Part shown: positions 17,699 through 25,205 of the stretch, one piece after another | Layout: each line of letters begins with the position of its first letter | Numbering within the stretch: position 1 is the stretch's first letter | Source: Luteirhabdus pelagi | GTDB lineage: Bacteria > Bacteroidota > Bacteroidia > Flavobacteriales > Flavobacteriaceae | Assembly (NCBI RefSeq): GCF_016827595.1 | Contig: NZ_JAECMS010000002.1 | Location: 886,182-950,181, forward strand | DNA: 64,000 nt | Direction of reading: 5' to 3' | Made by a program: the position numbers and the translations under genes | Notes under the pieces: generated by a model | Database searches by the model: none | The model's input: the letters and a program-made list of their open reading frames with translations, nothing else | Told to the model about the DNA's origin: nothing

Positions 17699-17765
17699 GC
17701 AATAGCGTTCTATGGAAACTATGTTTCGCATTCGTATTGCTTTGTCCTAGTTGAAGGACGATACG
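17699..17765 (-). promoter_or_regulatory. Structured leader with mutually exclusive hairpins upstream of susC
   Basis: On the minus-strand RNA, CGTAT (17765-17761) pairs with ATACG (17737-17733) and encloses GTCCT/AGGAC (17759-17755 with 17748-17744). The overlapping GCAATA (17740-17735) can instead pair with TATTGC (17704-17699), enclosing a perfect GAAAC-3-GTTTC hairpin (17727-17715). The two folds share bases 17735-17737. No long U-tract follows, so the switch, if real, would act on translation or stability. No known riboswitch consensus was recognised. Confidence 0.5.
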
Positions 17766-17767
17766 GA

Positions 17768-18463
17768 TTACATCAACTGTGGTGAGCCCTTATTGTAAAG
17801 GGTATTTGTAAGAAGATAAGAGGTGAAGGAAATTGCTCTCGTAACAATATAATTTGCTACTGAAAACAGTTCTTCTAAGACTTTTTGAAGATTGTTTCGA
17901 ATGCTTCTGAAAGCGTTTCGAATTTTTTTGGCATCCTGAAGCGCATCGATGTCGGTAAGGGTTTCAAGTTTATGGACTTGAATATCCTTTTGGGTGAAAA
18001 GATCGATCAGTTTGCTGCTTAGCCGCGCCGTTTGCCAAGGAAGTTTTAAAAATGAAGCAGGGTGGAAATGGGCCTTTTGAAGTCCCATCAAATAATAGCC
18101 ACCATCGAAAGAGGGGCCTAACACCAAAGAAGTTTCCGTTAGTTTTTCAGCAGCTTCTGTAATATGACGCGTTTGTAAATGCGGCGTATCGTTACCGATG
18201 GTTATGATGTTCTCGAAACCACTATCGAATACCGTTTGAATAGCATTTACGTAGCGTTCACCAAAGGAGTTTCCCTTTTGTTGTTTTTCTGAAATATGAA
18301 AATAGGGAAGGCCACTGCCCTCCACTACCTGCAAGGTATGCGCATTGAGTTGCTCGAATAGTTCAGCCGATTTGAAGAAGCCTTTATCTTGGGCTTCCTT
18401 TTGAGCCGATTGGGCAAAGACGAGTATGGCGGTTTTTGGTTGGTGCATGGGTTTGAAACGCAT
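17768..18463 (-). CDS. DUF2064 (TIGR04282-like) glycosyltransferase-fold protein, second copy
   Basis: 231 aa relative of the 9631 gene: ILVFAQSAQKEAQ near residue 13, GNSFGERYVNAI near 65, ITIGNDTPHL near 85 and LGPSFDGGYYLMGL near 112. It lacks the GKVKTRL loop of the first copy, having KEAQDKG instead, so nucleotide binding may differ. A C-terminal tail of ~45 residues after DIDALQDAKK is hydrophobic in places and not part of the usual domain. The start may be the ATG at 18448 (MHQPKTA). It lies 16 bp after arsS. Confidence 0.85.
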   Translation of the reverse strand: MRFKPMHQPKTAILVFAQSAQKEAQDKGFFKSAELFEQLNAHTLQVVEGSGLPYFHISEKQQKGNSFGERYVNAIQTVFDSGFENIITIGNDTPHLQTRHITEAAEKLTETSLVLGPSFDGGYYLMGLQKAHFHPASFLKLPWQTARLSSKLIDLFTQKDIQVHKLETLTDIDALQDAKKIRNAFRSIRNNLQKVLEELFSVANYIVTRAISFTSYLLTNTLYNKGSPQLM

Positions 18464-18479
18464 TGCGTTTCCTTCTTAT

Positions 18480-19547
18480 TTATTCAGCTACGGAACCTTG
18501 GCAGCTACTTCCTGCGCCGGCGGTACAGCCATAACAATGTTGTGAAATAATGATGTTTCGGTCGTTGAGTACATCCTCGTTATAATCTTTGATATGTTTA
18601 ACCTTGCTTGCCACTTTTAGTCCGAGCATCTGGTTGAAGTCGCAATCGTACAACCATCCATCCCAACTGATGGATATAGTGTTGGTACACATTACGTTTT
18701 CGACGGCAGCTGGATTATAGGCATCAACCAATTGATACATATAGTCTTCGTAGTTTTCGGAAGCGATGAGATAATCTAAAAAGCGCGCAATCGGGAGGTT
18801 GGTTATGGCGAATAGATTGTGAAACTGTATGCCAAAGTCTTCCATCAAGGCTTTTTTGAAATCGTTTTCCATGCTTTGTTGGTTACTAGGAAGAAAAGCA
18901 CCACTTGGATTGTACACTAAATCGAGTCGTAGATCGCTATCTGGCATTCCGTAGCCTACGGCGTTCAATTCCTGAAGCGCCTTGATACTTTTATCGAAAA
19001 CACCGTCACCACGTTGTTTGTCCGTTTTCCCTCTTGTCCAGTGCGGCATACTGCTTACCACATGCACATTGTGTTTTTTGAAAAATTCGGGTAGGTCGTA
19101 ATATTTTTTATTCGCTCGAATGATGGTAAGGTTACTCCGAACGATAAAATCCTTGATACCTGCTTTGCTGGCTTCTTCGACGAAGCGGCGGAAGTTTGGA
19201 TTCATTTCGGGTGCACCACCGGTAAGGTCGAGGGTATGGGCGCCAGTGTTTTTGATAACATCCAGGCATTGTTCCATGGTTTCCCAGGTCATGATTTCCT
19301 TACGGTCGGGACCGGCATCCACGTGGCAGTGGCTACACACTTGGTTACACATATAGCCTACATTGATCTGAAGGATCTCGAGTTTTTTGGGTTTGAGCGG
19401 AAAGTTGCCCGTTTCTTGAATTTTTTCAGCGAATTTGGGCAGGTCTCCATTTTCGAAGATACCATTGGAAAGGAATTCCAATTGCTTATTGGCTTTGGCC
19501 AGTTCGCTATCTCGTTTATGTAGGGATTGTAACTTTTCTTTCTTCAT
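18480..19547 (-). CDS. arsS: Radical SAM enzyme ArsS (arsenosugar biosynthesis)
   Basis: 355 aa radical SAM protein. The 4Fe-4S motif is CNQVCSHC (C67, C71, C74), followed by DLTGGAPEMNP (the GGE-like motif) and a C-terminal Cys-rich tail HCYGCTAGAGSSCQG characteristic of the ArsS (rSAM/Cys-rich, selenodomain) family. Known family chemistry: ArsS transfers the 5'-deoxyadenosyl group of S-adenosylmethionine to dimethylarsenite, made by ArsM, giving the precursor of arsenosugars. All positions that are selenocysteine in some relatives read as Cys here, and the stop is TAA. ArsM is not encoded in this window. Lies 139 bp after the peroxidase-like gene. Confidence 0.93.
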   Translation of the reverse strand: MKKEKLQSLHKRDSELAKANKQLEFLSNGIFENGDLPKFAEKIQETGNFPLKPKKLEILQINVGYMCNQVCSHCHVDAGPDRKEIMTWETMEQCLDVIKNTGAHTLDLTGGAPEMNPNFRRFVEEASKAGIKDFIVRSNLTIIRANKKYYDLPEFFKKHNVHVVSSMPHWTRGKTDKQRGDGVFDKSIKALQELNAVGYGMPDSDLRLDLVYNPSGAFLPSNQQSMENDFKKALMEDFGIQFHNLFAITNLPIARFLDYLIASENYEDYMYQLVDAYNPAAVENVMCTNTISISWDGWLYDCDFNQMLGLKVASKVKHIKDYNEDVLNDRNIIISQHCYGCTAGAGSSCQGSVAE

Positions 19548-19573
19548 AGGGTATTGTTTCTGTTTGCGTTAGG

Positions 19574-19668
19574 CCTGCCTGCCGGCAGGCAGGGGGTGAA
19601 CGGTTTGTGTAAGCTCTCCCGCTTTGCGGGAAGCGAGTAGTGAACACCCGACCACGCCTTGGCGTGGT
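19574..19668. repeat. Cluster of three GC-rich palindromes between arsS and the peroxidase-like gene
   Basis: A perfect 20 bp palindrome built from CCTGCC units (19574-19593), then CCCGC-TTT-GCGGG (19618-19630), then ACCACGCC-TT-GGCGTGGT (19651-19668). The first is the type of REP-like palindrome dispersed in many Flavobacteriaceae genomes. Together they would fold the arsS 5' leader into a row of hairpins. Confidence 0.8.
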
Positions 19669-19686
19669 AACGCCCAAAAGACAGTG

Positions 19687-20019
19687 CTAACCGTCCAATT
19701 TATTTACTTTGTTCATCATCATGACACCGTGCACGAGGCTAGCGCCTCCTTTTATGGCGGCACCAGCGTGTATGGCTTCCATCATTTCGGCTTTGGTAAC
19801 GCCGCGTTGCAACGCATCCTTGGTATAGGCATCGATGCAATACGGACATTGTTCGGTGTGGGCCACCGCAAGGGCGATGAGTGATTTTTCACGGGCGGTA
19901 AGGGCACCGTCCTCGAACACCTTTCCGTAATAATCAAAGAATTTTTCGCCGAGTTCCTCGCTCCATTCGGTAATGTCGCCGAATTTTCGGAGGTCTTTTG
20001 AATCGTAATAATTGGACAT
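19687..20019 (-). CDS. Arsenosugar-associated AhpD-like peroxidase-like protein
   Basis: 110 aa carboxymuconolactone decarboxylase/AhpD fold protein. The AhpD CxxC motif is present as EQCPYC (C58, C61), preceded by AVAHT and followed by a HAGAAIKGGASLVHG helix. Short stand-alone members with this N-terminus (SKDLRKFGDITEW) accompany ArsS in rSAM/selenodomain clusters. A thiol redox role near the arsenical step is likely; the substrate is unknown. It heads the arsenosugar gene run, 139 bp before arsS. Confidence 0.9.
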   Translation of the reverse strand: MSNYYDSKDLRKFGDITEWSEELGEKFFDYYGKVFEDGALTAREKSLIALAVAHTEQCPYCIDAYTKDALQRGVTKAEMMEAIHAGAAIKGGASLVHGVMMMNKVNKLDG

Positions 20020-20484
20020 ATCAGGTATTTGTAATAGGTACGAGAATCGCGCCTATTTGGTTTTAATAGCTGTAAATATAGACAAGTAGTCTTAGGAAAA
20101 GTGAAAAGCTTACGGAAATTATGCGTAAAGGGTGAACCGTGAACCGTGAACCGTGAACTGTGAACTGTGAACTGTGATTCGTGATTCGTGAGTGGTGAGA
20201 GATGAGTAGTGAGGAACAAAAGAGCAGAGAATTGAGAATAAAGAAAGAAGAGCAAGTTTTAAATCTCAAAAGTTCTTAGCCTATAGCTTACGGCTTATAG
20301 CATATAGCGTGATGAGTTCAGATTTATGATTTCGGATTTATCAATTTGAAGATTTGAAAATTGAAGCGTTCAGTAAATCGTGGAACTTGGAGCTTGGAAC
20401 TTGGTTTTTTTCATAATGACTACCACTTACCACTTACAGCCTAAAGCATATAGCGTAAAGCTTACAGCCAGTGGGGCTGCCCCG
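20020..20484. repeat. Non-coding stretch of short-period tandem repeats
   Basis: No credible gene in 465 bp. It holds a heptamer array at 20132-20194 (GTGAACC three times, GTGAACT three times, GTGATTC twice, GTGAGTG), two related ~33 bp blocks rich in TATAGCTTACGGC-type units (20278-20310 and 20438-20470), a TTTGAAGATTTGAAAATT block near 20345 and a GGAACTTGGAGCTTGGAACTTGG-like block at 20382-20405. Open frames across it are repeat artefacts. A similar mixture is common between genes of marine Flavobacteriaceae; no function is evident. Confidence 0.8.
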
Positions 20485-21255
20485 CTAGTCAAAGGTATAC
20501 GCAATCCCCGTCGTGAGATCGTATTGCGAATTGGGAATGCCAACGGCCGGGAAGGCATCATAAATAAAGGTGTAGCTCGTCTTGAAGGCAAAGTTGGTAA
20601 AGAGGTCGATTAACAATGACGACTGACTGGAAATTCGATAGTCGCTAAACTGTTCAACGTTAGGTTGGTAGTAGGTGGTGCTGACAATACTGATGGTTTC
20701 GGTGGGATAAATGCTAAAGGAAAAATAAGCGCTGCCACGAATATCCTTTTGGGTAGGCGTGATGCCATCGGCTACTTCCTCGTACTCATACATCACTAAG
20801 GTGCCGAGATAGAGTTTGTACTTTTCGGATGTCGTTAATTTAAAGCGCGGCCCCGTTCCAACCAATCCCCGGAAATCGATAAGGTTTACTTTATTGTATT
20901 GTCCTTGAACAAAGGCTTCCCAAGCAATCCGTGGGTGAAAGCGATAATTGTATCTTAAATGTGAAATGTAGCTGTTTTCGAAATCGTTGCCTTCAATCTT
21001 TTGGAAGGAAATATCATTTTTAAAAATCGCTAAATGCTTCTTCATCTTGTACTGAACATGTACGTTGCTCGATAAAGTGATGAAATCGTTGACGTTTCGC
21101 TTTAAGCTGAAGTTGGCTGAAGCCGAGCCTGAAAATCCGGAGGTATCGGTCACTTTCCGAAGCGATTCGGCATTAAGGATTTGTGCGTTGGAAGTGAAAA
21201 AGAAGACGGTTCCTAAGAACGCGATTAAGATGGCAAGTACCAATTTCCGATTCAT
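20485..21255 (-). CDS. DUF481 family outer-membrane beta-barrel protein
   Basis: 256 aa with a signal peptide (cut near residue 24, TSNAQ) and alternating amphipathic strands ending in an aromatic residue region (GIAYTF), as expected for a small beta-barrel. The pattern FSGSASANFSLKRNVNDF and RYNYRFHPRIAWEAFVQGQYN fits DUF481 (YdiY-like) proteins. Role unknown. It is in the same direction as the arsenosugar run but separated from it by 465 bp of repeats, so it is probably a separate unit. Confidence 0.8.
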   Translation of the reverse strand: MNRKLVLAILIAFLGTVFFFTSNAQILNAESLRKVTDTSGFSGSASANFSLKRNVNDFITLSSNVHVQYKMKKHLAIFKNDISFQKIEGNDFENSYISHLRYNYRFHPRIAWEAFVQGQYNKVNLIDFRGLVGTGPRFKLTTSEKYKLYLGTLVMYEYEEVADGITPTQKDIRGSAYFSFSIYPTETISIVSTTYYQPNVEQFSDYRISSQSSLLIDLFTNFAFKTSYTFIYDAFPAVGIPNSQYDLTTGIAYTFD

Positions 21256-21354
21256 ACAATTGAAATTTTAACAAAACGAAGGTAGTAAAAGCTGAGTAGA
21301 TGTCGAAAGAATGGGCGTTTTCCTACAGAGGTTGTTAAAGATATGTTTAATGTT

Positions 21355-21384
21355 TTTGAAGGTATTGTAACACTTATATATTTG
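21355..21384 (+). promoter_or_regulatory. Bacteroidota-type promoter (-33 TTTG, -7 TATATTTG)
   Basis: TTTG at 21355-21358 and TATATTTG at 21377-21384 with an 18 bp spacer match the Bacteroidota housekeeping consensus TTTG-N17-19-TAnnTTTG. Transcription would begin near 21391, about 42 bases before the ATG of the 73 aa protein. Confidence 0.75.
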
Positions 21385-21432
21385 GGAACATTTCAGCTAT
21401 CTGAACTGTAGAATTTTAAAAAAAGAACTGCT

Positions 21433-21654
21433 ATGGATATTGTACAGGAAGCAAAGCAATTTGAAGAAAATACAAGCGGATTTAAGTCCAAGAACGAACG
21501 TATAATCGCTTCGAAAAGAGCCAAAGAGTTGATCTTGGCTATTAACGAGCGTTACAAGAAAACCAAGGATGGTGCCTTGATGGATTTGATGAAGCGACTG
21601 ACCGCCATTAAGCGCAAGGCTGAAAAACGGTTGAATACCCGTCCGCGTATCTAA
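21433..21654 (+). CDS. Conserved small basic protein, function unknown
   Basis: 73 aa, helical and Lys/Arg-rich (AIKRKAEKRLNTRPRI at the end), no signal peptide or membrane segment. It has its own strong promoter and I do not recognise a named domain. The high charge and single-helix-like profile could suit nucleic-acid or ribosome binding, but that is only a composition remark. Its stop overlaps the convergent tryptophan dioxygenase stop by 4 bp. Confidence 0.75.
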   Translation: MDIVQEAKQFEENTSGFKSKNERIIASKRAKELILAINERYKKTKDGALMDLMKRLTAIKRKAEKRLNTRPRI

Positions 21655-22550
21655 TCTTCCTTTTTAATTTCTTCCCATAAACTAGGGAAGAATCTCCGTT
21701 GCTGGTATTTTGGGTGAAGATACTTTTTCCATTCACTACCTCCGGTTGCGGTTTTATTTTCGCCCTTACTGTCTAGATAATGTCTGGCAGTGTTCAGGTG
21801 GACCATCGGCCATTCTACATTATATAATACATCGAATTTTAAAAGTGTTTCCCGTAAGGCTTCCGAAGGATCGGAAAGCGAGAGGAATTTCTCTTCGAGG
21901 GTATTGCCCTGCATTTTTATGGCTAGCGAAATGAAACTATCTAGATACTTATCTTCAAACTGACGCATGGTGAGTGTTTTTTCACCCGTTTTATGATTTT
22001 TTCCGGCATCGCGCCAATAGACATCATTAAAATATTCTTCAATCGATGGATTTTTGGGCAGTCGTTTTTTTCCAGCTTCATTCACTAGATTTTCCAATCG
22101 CGTACATTCCAATTCTATATACCGAAATTGGGCGCTTTGAAAACCACTGGCAGGGGTTAAGGTGCTTCGGAAAACATTATAGTCGTCATAGCTCATTCCC
22201 TTTCGCATGATATCAAAGCTTGTAATCAGCATTTGGGTATAGCGGTTGCAGCGTTCGATTTTATCGATCCACACTTCTTCTAGAACTTCCTCCATTTCGA
22301 TCAGCTGGGTAATTTCATGTCGAATCATTTTCAGCAACAGTTCCGTTACCTGATGGTACATGATAAAAATGGCTTCGTCTTTAAAATCGGTTCGTGGTTT
22401 TTGGAGGGATAGGAGGGTTTCCACTTCAATATAATCCCAATAATTGATCGGTTTTGCCTGCAGCAATCCCTTTAGATACGTATTTGGGTTTTCACCTAAG
22501 GCTTCATATTTGTCTTCGAGTGCTTTTATTAGGTCTTCTTGTATGGCCAT
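21651..22550 (-). CDS. Tryptophan 2,3-dioxygenase family protein
   Basis: 299 aa helical haem protein of the TDO family: EAIFIMYHQVTELLLKMI near residue 58 matches the THQxxELWFKQ substrate/haem region, RNRY-like ERCNRYTQ near 97, ASGFQSAQFRYIELEC near 138 and the late ATGGSEWKKYL near 270 (the ATGGT substrate loop). The canonical enzyme opens the tryptophan indole ring to N-formylkynurenine. No other kynurenine genes are adjacent. Downstream lies a duplicated terminator-bearing repeat. Confidence 0.85.
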   Translation of the reverse strand: MAIQEDLIKALEDKYEALGENPNTYLKGLLQAKPINYWDYIEVETLLSLQKPRTDFKDEAIFIMYHQVTELLLKMIRHEITQLIEMEEVLEEVWIDKIERCNRYTQMLITSFDIMRKGMSYDDYNVFRSTLTPASGFQSAQFRYIELECTRLENLVNEAGKKRLPKNPSIEEYFNDVYWRDAGKNHKTGEKTLTMRQFEDKYLDSFISLAIKMQGNTLEEKFLSLSDPSEALRETLLKFDVLYNVEWPMVHLNTARHYLDSKGENKTATGGSEWKKYLHPKYQQRRFFPSLWEEIKKED

Positions 22551-22615
22551 ACCGAGTATTCTTGTTAGGAAGGTAAAGGTACGAGGAATTTGGGAGGGAA
22601 TAAATAGTTTCGGAA

Positions 22616-22690
22616 CCTCGATTCGTTTTCTGCTGGCGCATAAAAAAACGCTCCCAAAAAATCGGAAGCGTTTCTGTAGTCACCTCTCGC
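22616..22690. repeat. 75 bp direct repeat, copy A (contains a terminator hairpin)
   Basis: Nearly identical to copy B at 22881-22955 (only the loop of the hairpin differs by a few bases). It includes a minus-strand terminator at 22642-22673: stem AACGCT/AGCGTT extended by CC/GG, then a run of U. The first base lies 66 bp upstream of the tryptophan dioxygenase gene start. Confidence 0.85.
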
Positions 22691-22880
22691 GATACTAAAA
22701 CTTCTTAGAACGCCTTTGCAACCGCTCTTTTTGTCAATAGTTAAGGTACAAAAAGCTCGGTTGCTTGCCACCAGGGCGATTCCTGGAGGATTGTACAAAC
22801 GCCATAAAATCAAAAAACCCGAACAGCTGTTCGGGTTTTTTGTGGTGCCTCCCGTCATTCCCGCCATTTGGCGGGACAGG
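22691..22880. other. Remnant of a second tRNA locus: terminator plus tRNA 3'-end scar
   Basis: Between the two 75 bp repeats. GTGGTGCCTCC at 22842-22852 repeats exactly the 3' end of tRNA-Phe (22963-22973) and is followed in the minus-strand sense by a strong bidirectional terminator at 22812-22841 (AACCCGAACAGC/GCTGTTCGGGTT with A and T runs). A further T-arm-like block (CCAGGGCGATTCCTGG) lies near 22779. CCCGCC/GGCGGG near 22860 forms a small palindrome. No intact tRNA can be folded. No gene is seen here. Confidence 0.6.
22812..22841. terminator. Bidirectional intrinsic terminator
   Basis: Perfect inverted repeat, AAAAAACCCGAACAGC followed by its complement, with six A before and six T after, giving a U-tract in either direction. 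On the minus strand it follows the decayed tRNA 3' end. Confidence 0.8.
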
Positions 22881-22955
22881 CCTCGATTCGTTTTCTGCTG
22901 GCGCATAAAAAAAACGCTCCCGAAAATCGGAAGCGTTTCTGTAGTCACCTCTCGC
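22881..22955. repeat. 75 bp direct repeat, copy B (terminator of tRNA-Phe)
   Basis: Second copy of the element at 22616. Its hairpin at 22906-22938 (ACGCT-CCCGA/TCGG-AGCGT with a U-tract on the minus strand) sits just after tRNA-Phe and is a good terminator for it. Confidence 0.85.
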
Positions 22956-22963
22956 AAGGCTCG

Positions 22964-23036
<73 letters not shown>

Positions 23037-23215
23037 AAGATTTTTATCTTTTTCCTTCGCAAAAGTACCTTCCGCTTAGGAGAGCGCAAATATAAGTACT
23101 ATTTCGAATTCCCAAAACATAAAGATAAAAAAAATGGATACCCTTTTTCAATTTAATACAGCCTTAACACCTTGAGCCTACTTCATGTTGTACTTTTACC
23201 GCCCTATTAGCAGTT

Positions 23216-23944
23216 ATGAACCTAATCATAGATGTAGGAAATACCCTGATAAAATTGGCCGTCTTCGAAAACGGCACCTTGCGTCAGCGCAAGACAGTCA
23301 TCAAAGGCGATTTTCCAGAGGCGCTGGCTCAATTGGAACGGGAGTGTTCAAAAATTACACATTGTATCGTTGCCGCTACCGGCAAATTTGGGGATAGTCA
23401 CCTCGAAAAACTGCAAAAGCGGTATAGCACGATAGTTCTTTCTTCAAAAACACCACTTCCGTTCAACAATGAATATAAAACACCTGACACATTAGGAGTC
23501 GATCGTATAGCGCTAATAGCAGCTGCGATGAATGCATATCCGTCGAAGAATGTTCTTGTTATCGATGCGGGAACATGTATTACCTACGATTTTATCTCAT
23601 CGGATAGCGAGTATTTAGGAGGAGCCATTTCACCGGGATTGGAAATGCGTTATAAATCCTTACATACGTTTACGCACAAATTACCGATATTGGAAGCGAC
23701 GGCTCCAAAGGGTTTAATTGGCGGAACTACCGCATCCTCAATCCATAGCGGAATAGTGTTTGGAATTATCGCGGAAATAGAGGGTATAATAAATCGATAT
23801 ATATCGAAATATTCCGATTTGGTAGTCGTCCTTACAGGTGGAGATGCACAATTTTTGCGAGATCGCTTAAAAAGTGACATCTTTGCGCACTCAAATTTCC
23901 TCTTGGAAGGATTAAATTACATACTTGACAATAACAAACATTGA
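23216..23944 (+). CDS. coaX: Type III pantothenate kinase
   Basis: 242 aa ASKHA-fold kinase that phosphorylates pantothenate, the first step of coenzyme A synthesis. The phosphate loop is IIDVGNTLIKLAV at residues 4-16; PDTLGVDRIALI near 92, VIDAGTCITYDF near 118 (catalytic Asp) and GGAISPGLEMRYKSL near 138 complete the family pattern. It is the first gene of a plus-strand run; its TGA overlaps the next ATG by one base. A weak promoter-like CTTG...TACTTTTA lies upstream. Confidence 0.95.
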   Translation: MNLIIDVGNTLIKLAVFENGTLRQRKTVIKGDFPEALAQLERECSKITHCIVAATGKFGDSHLEKLQKRYSTIVLSSKTPLPFNNEYKTPDTLGVDRIALIAAAMNAYPSKNVLVIDAGTCITYDFISSDSEYLGGAISPGLEMRYKSLHTFTHKLPILEATAPKGLIGGTTASSIHSGIVFGIIAEIEGIINRYISKYSDLVVVLTGGDAQFLRDRLKSDIFAHSNFLLEGLNYILDNNKH

Positions 23945-25185
23945 TGCTTAAGCGACTTACAGTAGTAATAACACTATTAATCGCGAGTTCGGCCCTGGCT
24001 CAACAGGGAACAGTTTCTCCTTACTCGTTTTACGGAATCGGTACCTTAAAATTTAAGGGTACTGCGGAAAATCGGATGATGGGAGGGCTTAGTACGTATT
24101 CCGATAGTATTCACCTTAATATCCAAAACCCAGCTGGGGTGGCAGGATTGCGATTGGTGAATTTTAGCTTGGGCGGAAGCCATAAATATGAGACGCAAGA
24201 TTCTAATACAGAATCGCAGCAATCTTCTACTACCTCCTTAGATTATTTGGCTATCGGTATTCCGATGGGTAAATTCGGGGCGAGCTTTGGTCTTATCCCA
24301 TATACTTCTGTCGGCTATCGATTGCAGACTGAAACCGAATCATCCTTGACCCAATACACTGGTTCTGGTGGATTGAATAGGATTTTCTTGGCTTTTGGCT
24401 ATGAAGTAACACCGAAACTAAGCGTTGGTGTCGATGTGAATTACAACTTTGGTACAATAGAGAATAAGGCGGTCGATATTATCGATCAGGTTCAATTTGC
24501 TACAAGGGAAATCAACGAAAGCGAATTACTTGGGTTTAGTTATAATTTCGGAGCACAGTATAAAACAATGGTTTCCGAAAACCTTGAGCTATCAACTTCT
24601 ATAAGTTATACCCCTGAAACAGACTTTACCTCGGAAAACAATCGTAGAATTGCTACTATTGTTATTAATAGTGCAGGAAATGAAGGTACGGTAGACGAGC
24701 GCGATATCAATGTGGGTAATACGGAGTTTACATTCCCTTCTCAGCTAACATTGGGTGCCGGAATCGGAGCACCTAAAAAATGGTTTGTTGGAGCGGAATA
24801 TACCAATCAAAAAACTAGTAATTTTACAAACCGGACCTTTACGTTGGATAATGTGGAATTTAATGATGCCTCCAAATATAGAATTGGAGGATTCTATATC
24901 CCTAATTATAACGGATATGGCAGTTATTGGAAACGTGTGGTATATAGGGCTGGATTTCGCATGGAAGAAACCGGCATAACCTTGAATGGGCAAGACATTA
25001 ACGAGTTTGGCATATCTTTTGGAGTAGGATTACCTGTCGGAAGGTTATTCTCCAATGTGAACCTCGGATTCGAGGTTGGTAGCCGCGGAACAAAGGATGC
25101 CGGGCTTATACAAGAGAATTTTTTCAATGCCTTCTTAAGTTTATCGCTTAACGATAAATGGTTCCAAAAAAGATATATTGATTAA
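23944..25185 (+). CDS. Outer-membrane beta-barrel protein, function unknown
   Basis: 413 aa with a signal peptide (cut after SSALAQ near residue 20) followed by a repetitive pattern of alternating residues and Gly/aromatic turns expected of a 12-16-stranded barrel. The opening GTVSPYSFYGIGTLKFKGT-type sequence is common in a Bacteroidota family always found after coaX. ATG at 23944 is preferred over TTG at 23941. Placement before a TPR protein and lptC suggests an envelope role (inference). Confidence 0.8.
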   Translation: MLKRLTVVITLLIASSALAQQGTVSPYSFYGIGTLKFKGTAENRMMGGLSTYSDSIHLNIQNPAGVAGLRLVNFSLGGSHKYETQDSNTESQQSSTTSLDYLAIGIPMGKFGASFGLIPYTSVGYRLQTETESSLTQYTGSGGLNRIFLAFGYEVTPKLSVGVDVNYNFGTIENKAVDIIDQVQFATREINESELLGFSYNFGAQYKTMVSENLELSTSISYTPETDFTSENNRRIATIVINSAGNEGTVDERDINVGNTEFTFPSQLTLGAGIGAPKKWFVGAEYTNQKTSNFTNRTFTLDNVEFNDASKYRIGGFYIPNYNGYGSYWKRVVYRAGFRMEETGITLNGQDINEFGISFGVGLPVGRLFSNVNLGFEVGSRGTKDAGLIQENFFNAFLSLSLNDKWFQKRYID

Positions 25186-25205
25186 ACAGTAAACACTTAA
25201 ACACT

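Noticed and set aside
17672..17768. TPP, cobalamin or other known riboswitch before susC
   Set aside because: None of the conserved core strings of these classes is present; only unclassified hairpins are seen.
18480..19547. Selenocysteine (in-frame UGA) in ArsS
   Set aside because: The Cys-rich tail reads Cys throughout, the stop is TAA, and no SECIS-like element is needed.
20132..20194. CRISPR-like spacing of repeats
   Set aside because: Units are 7 bp and contiguous with no spacers and no cas genes nearby; it is a simple tandem repeat.
20063..20269. Short open frames rich in TVHS/FTVHG on the minus strand
   Set aside because: They are translations of the heptamer array and neighbouring repeats, not conserved proteins.
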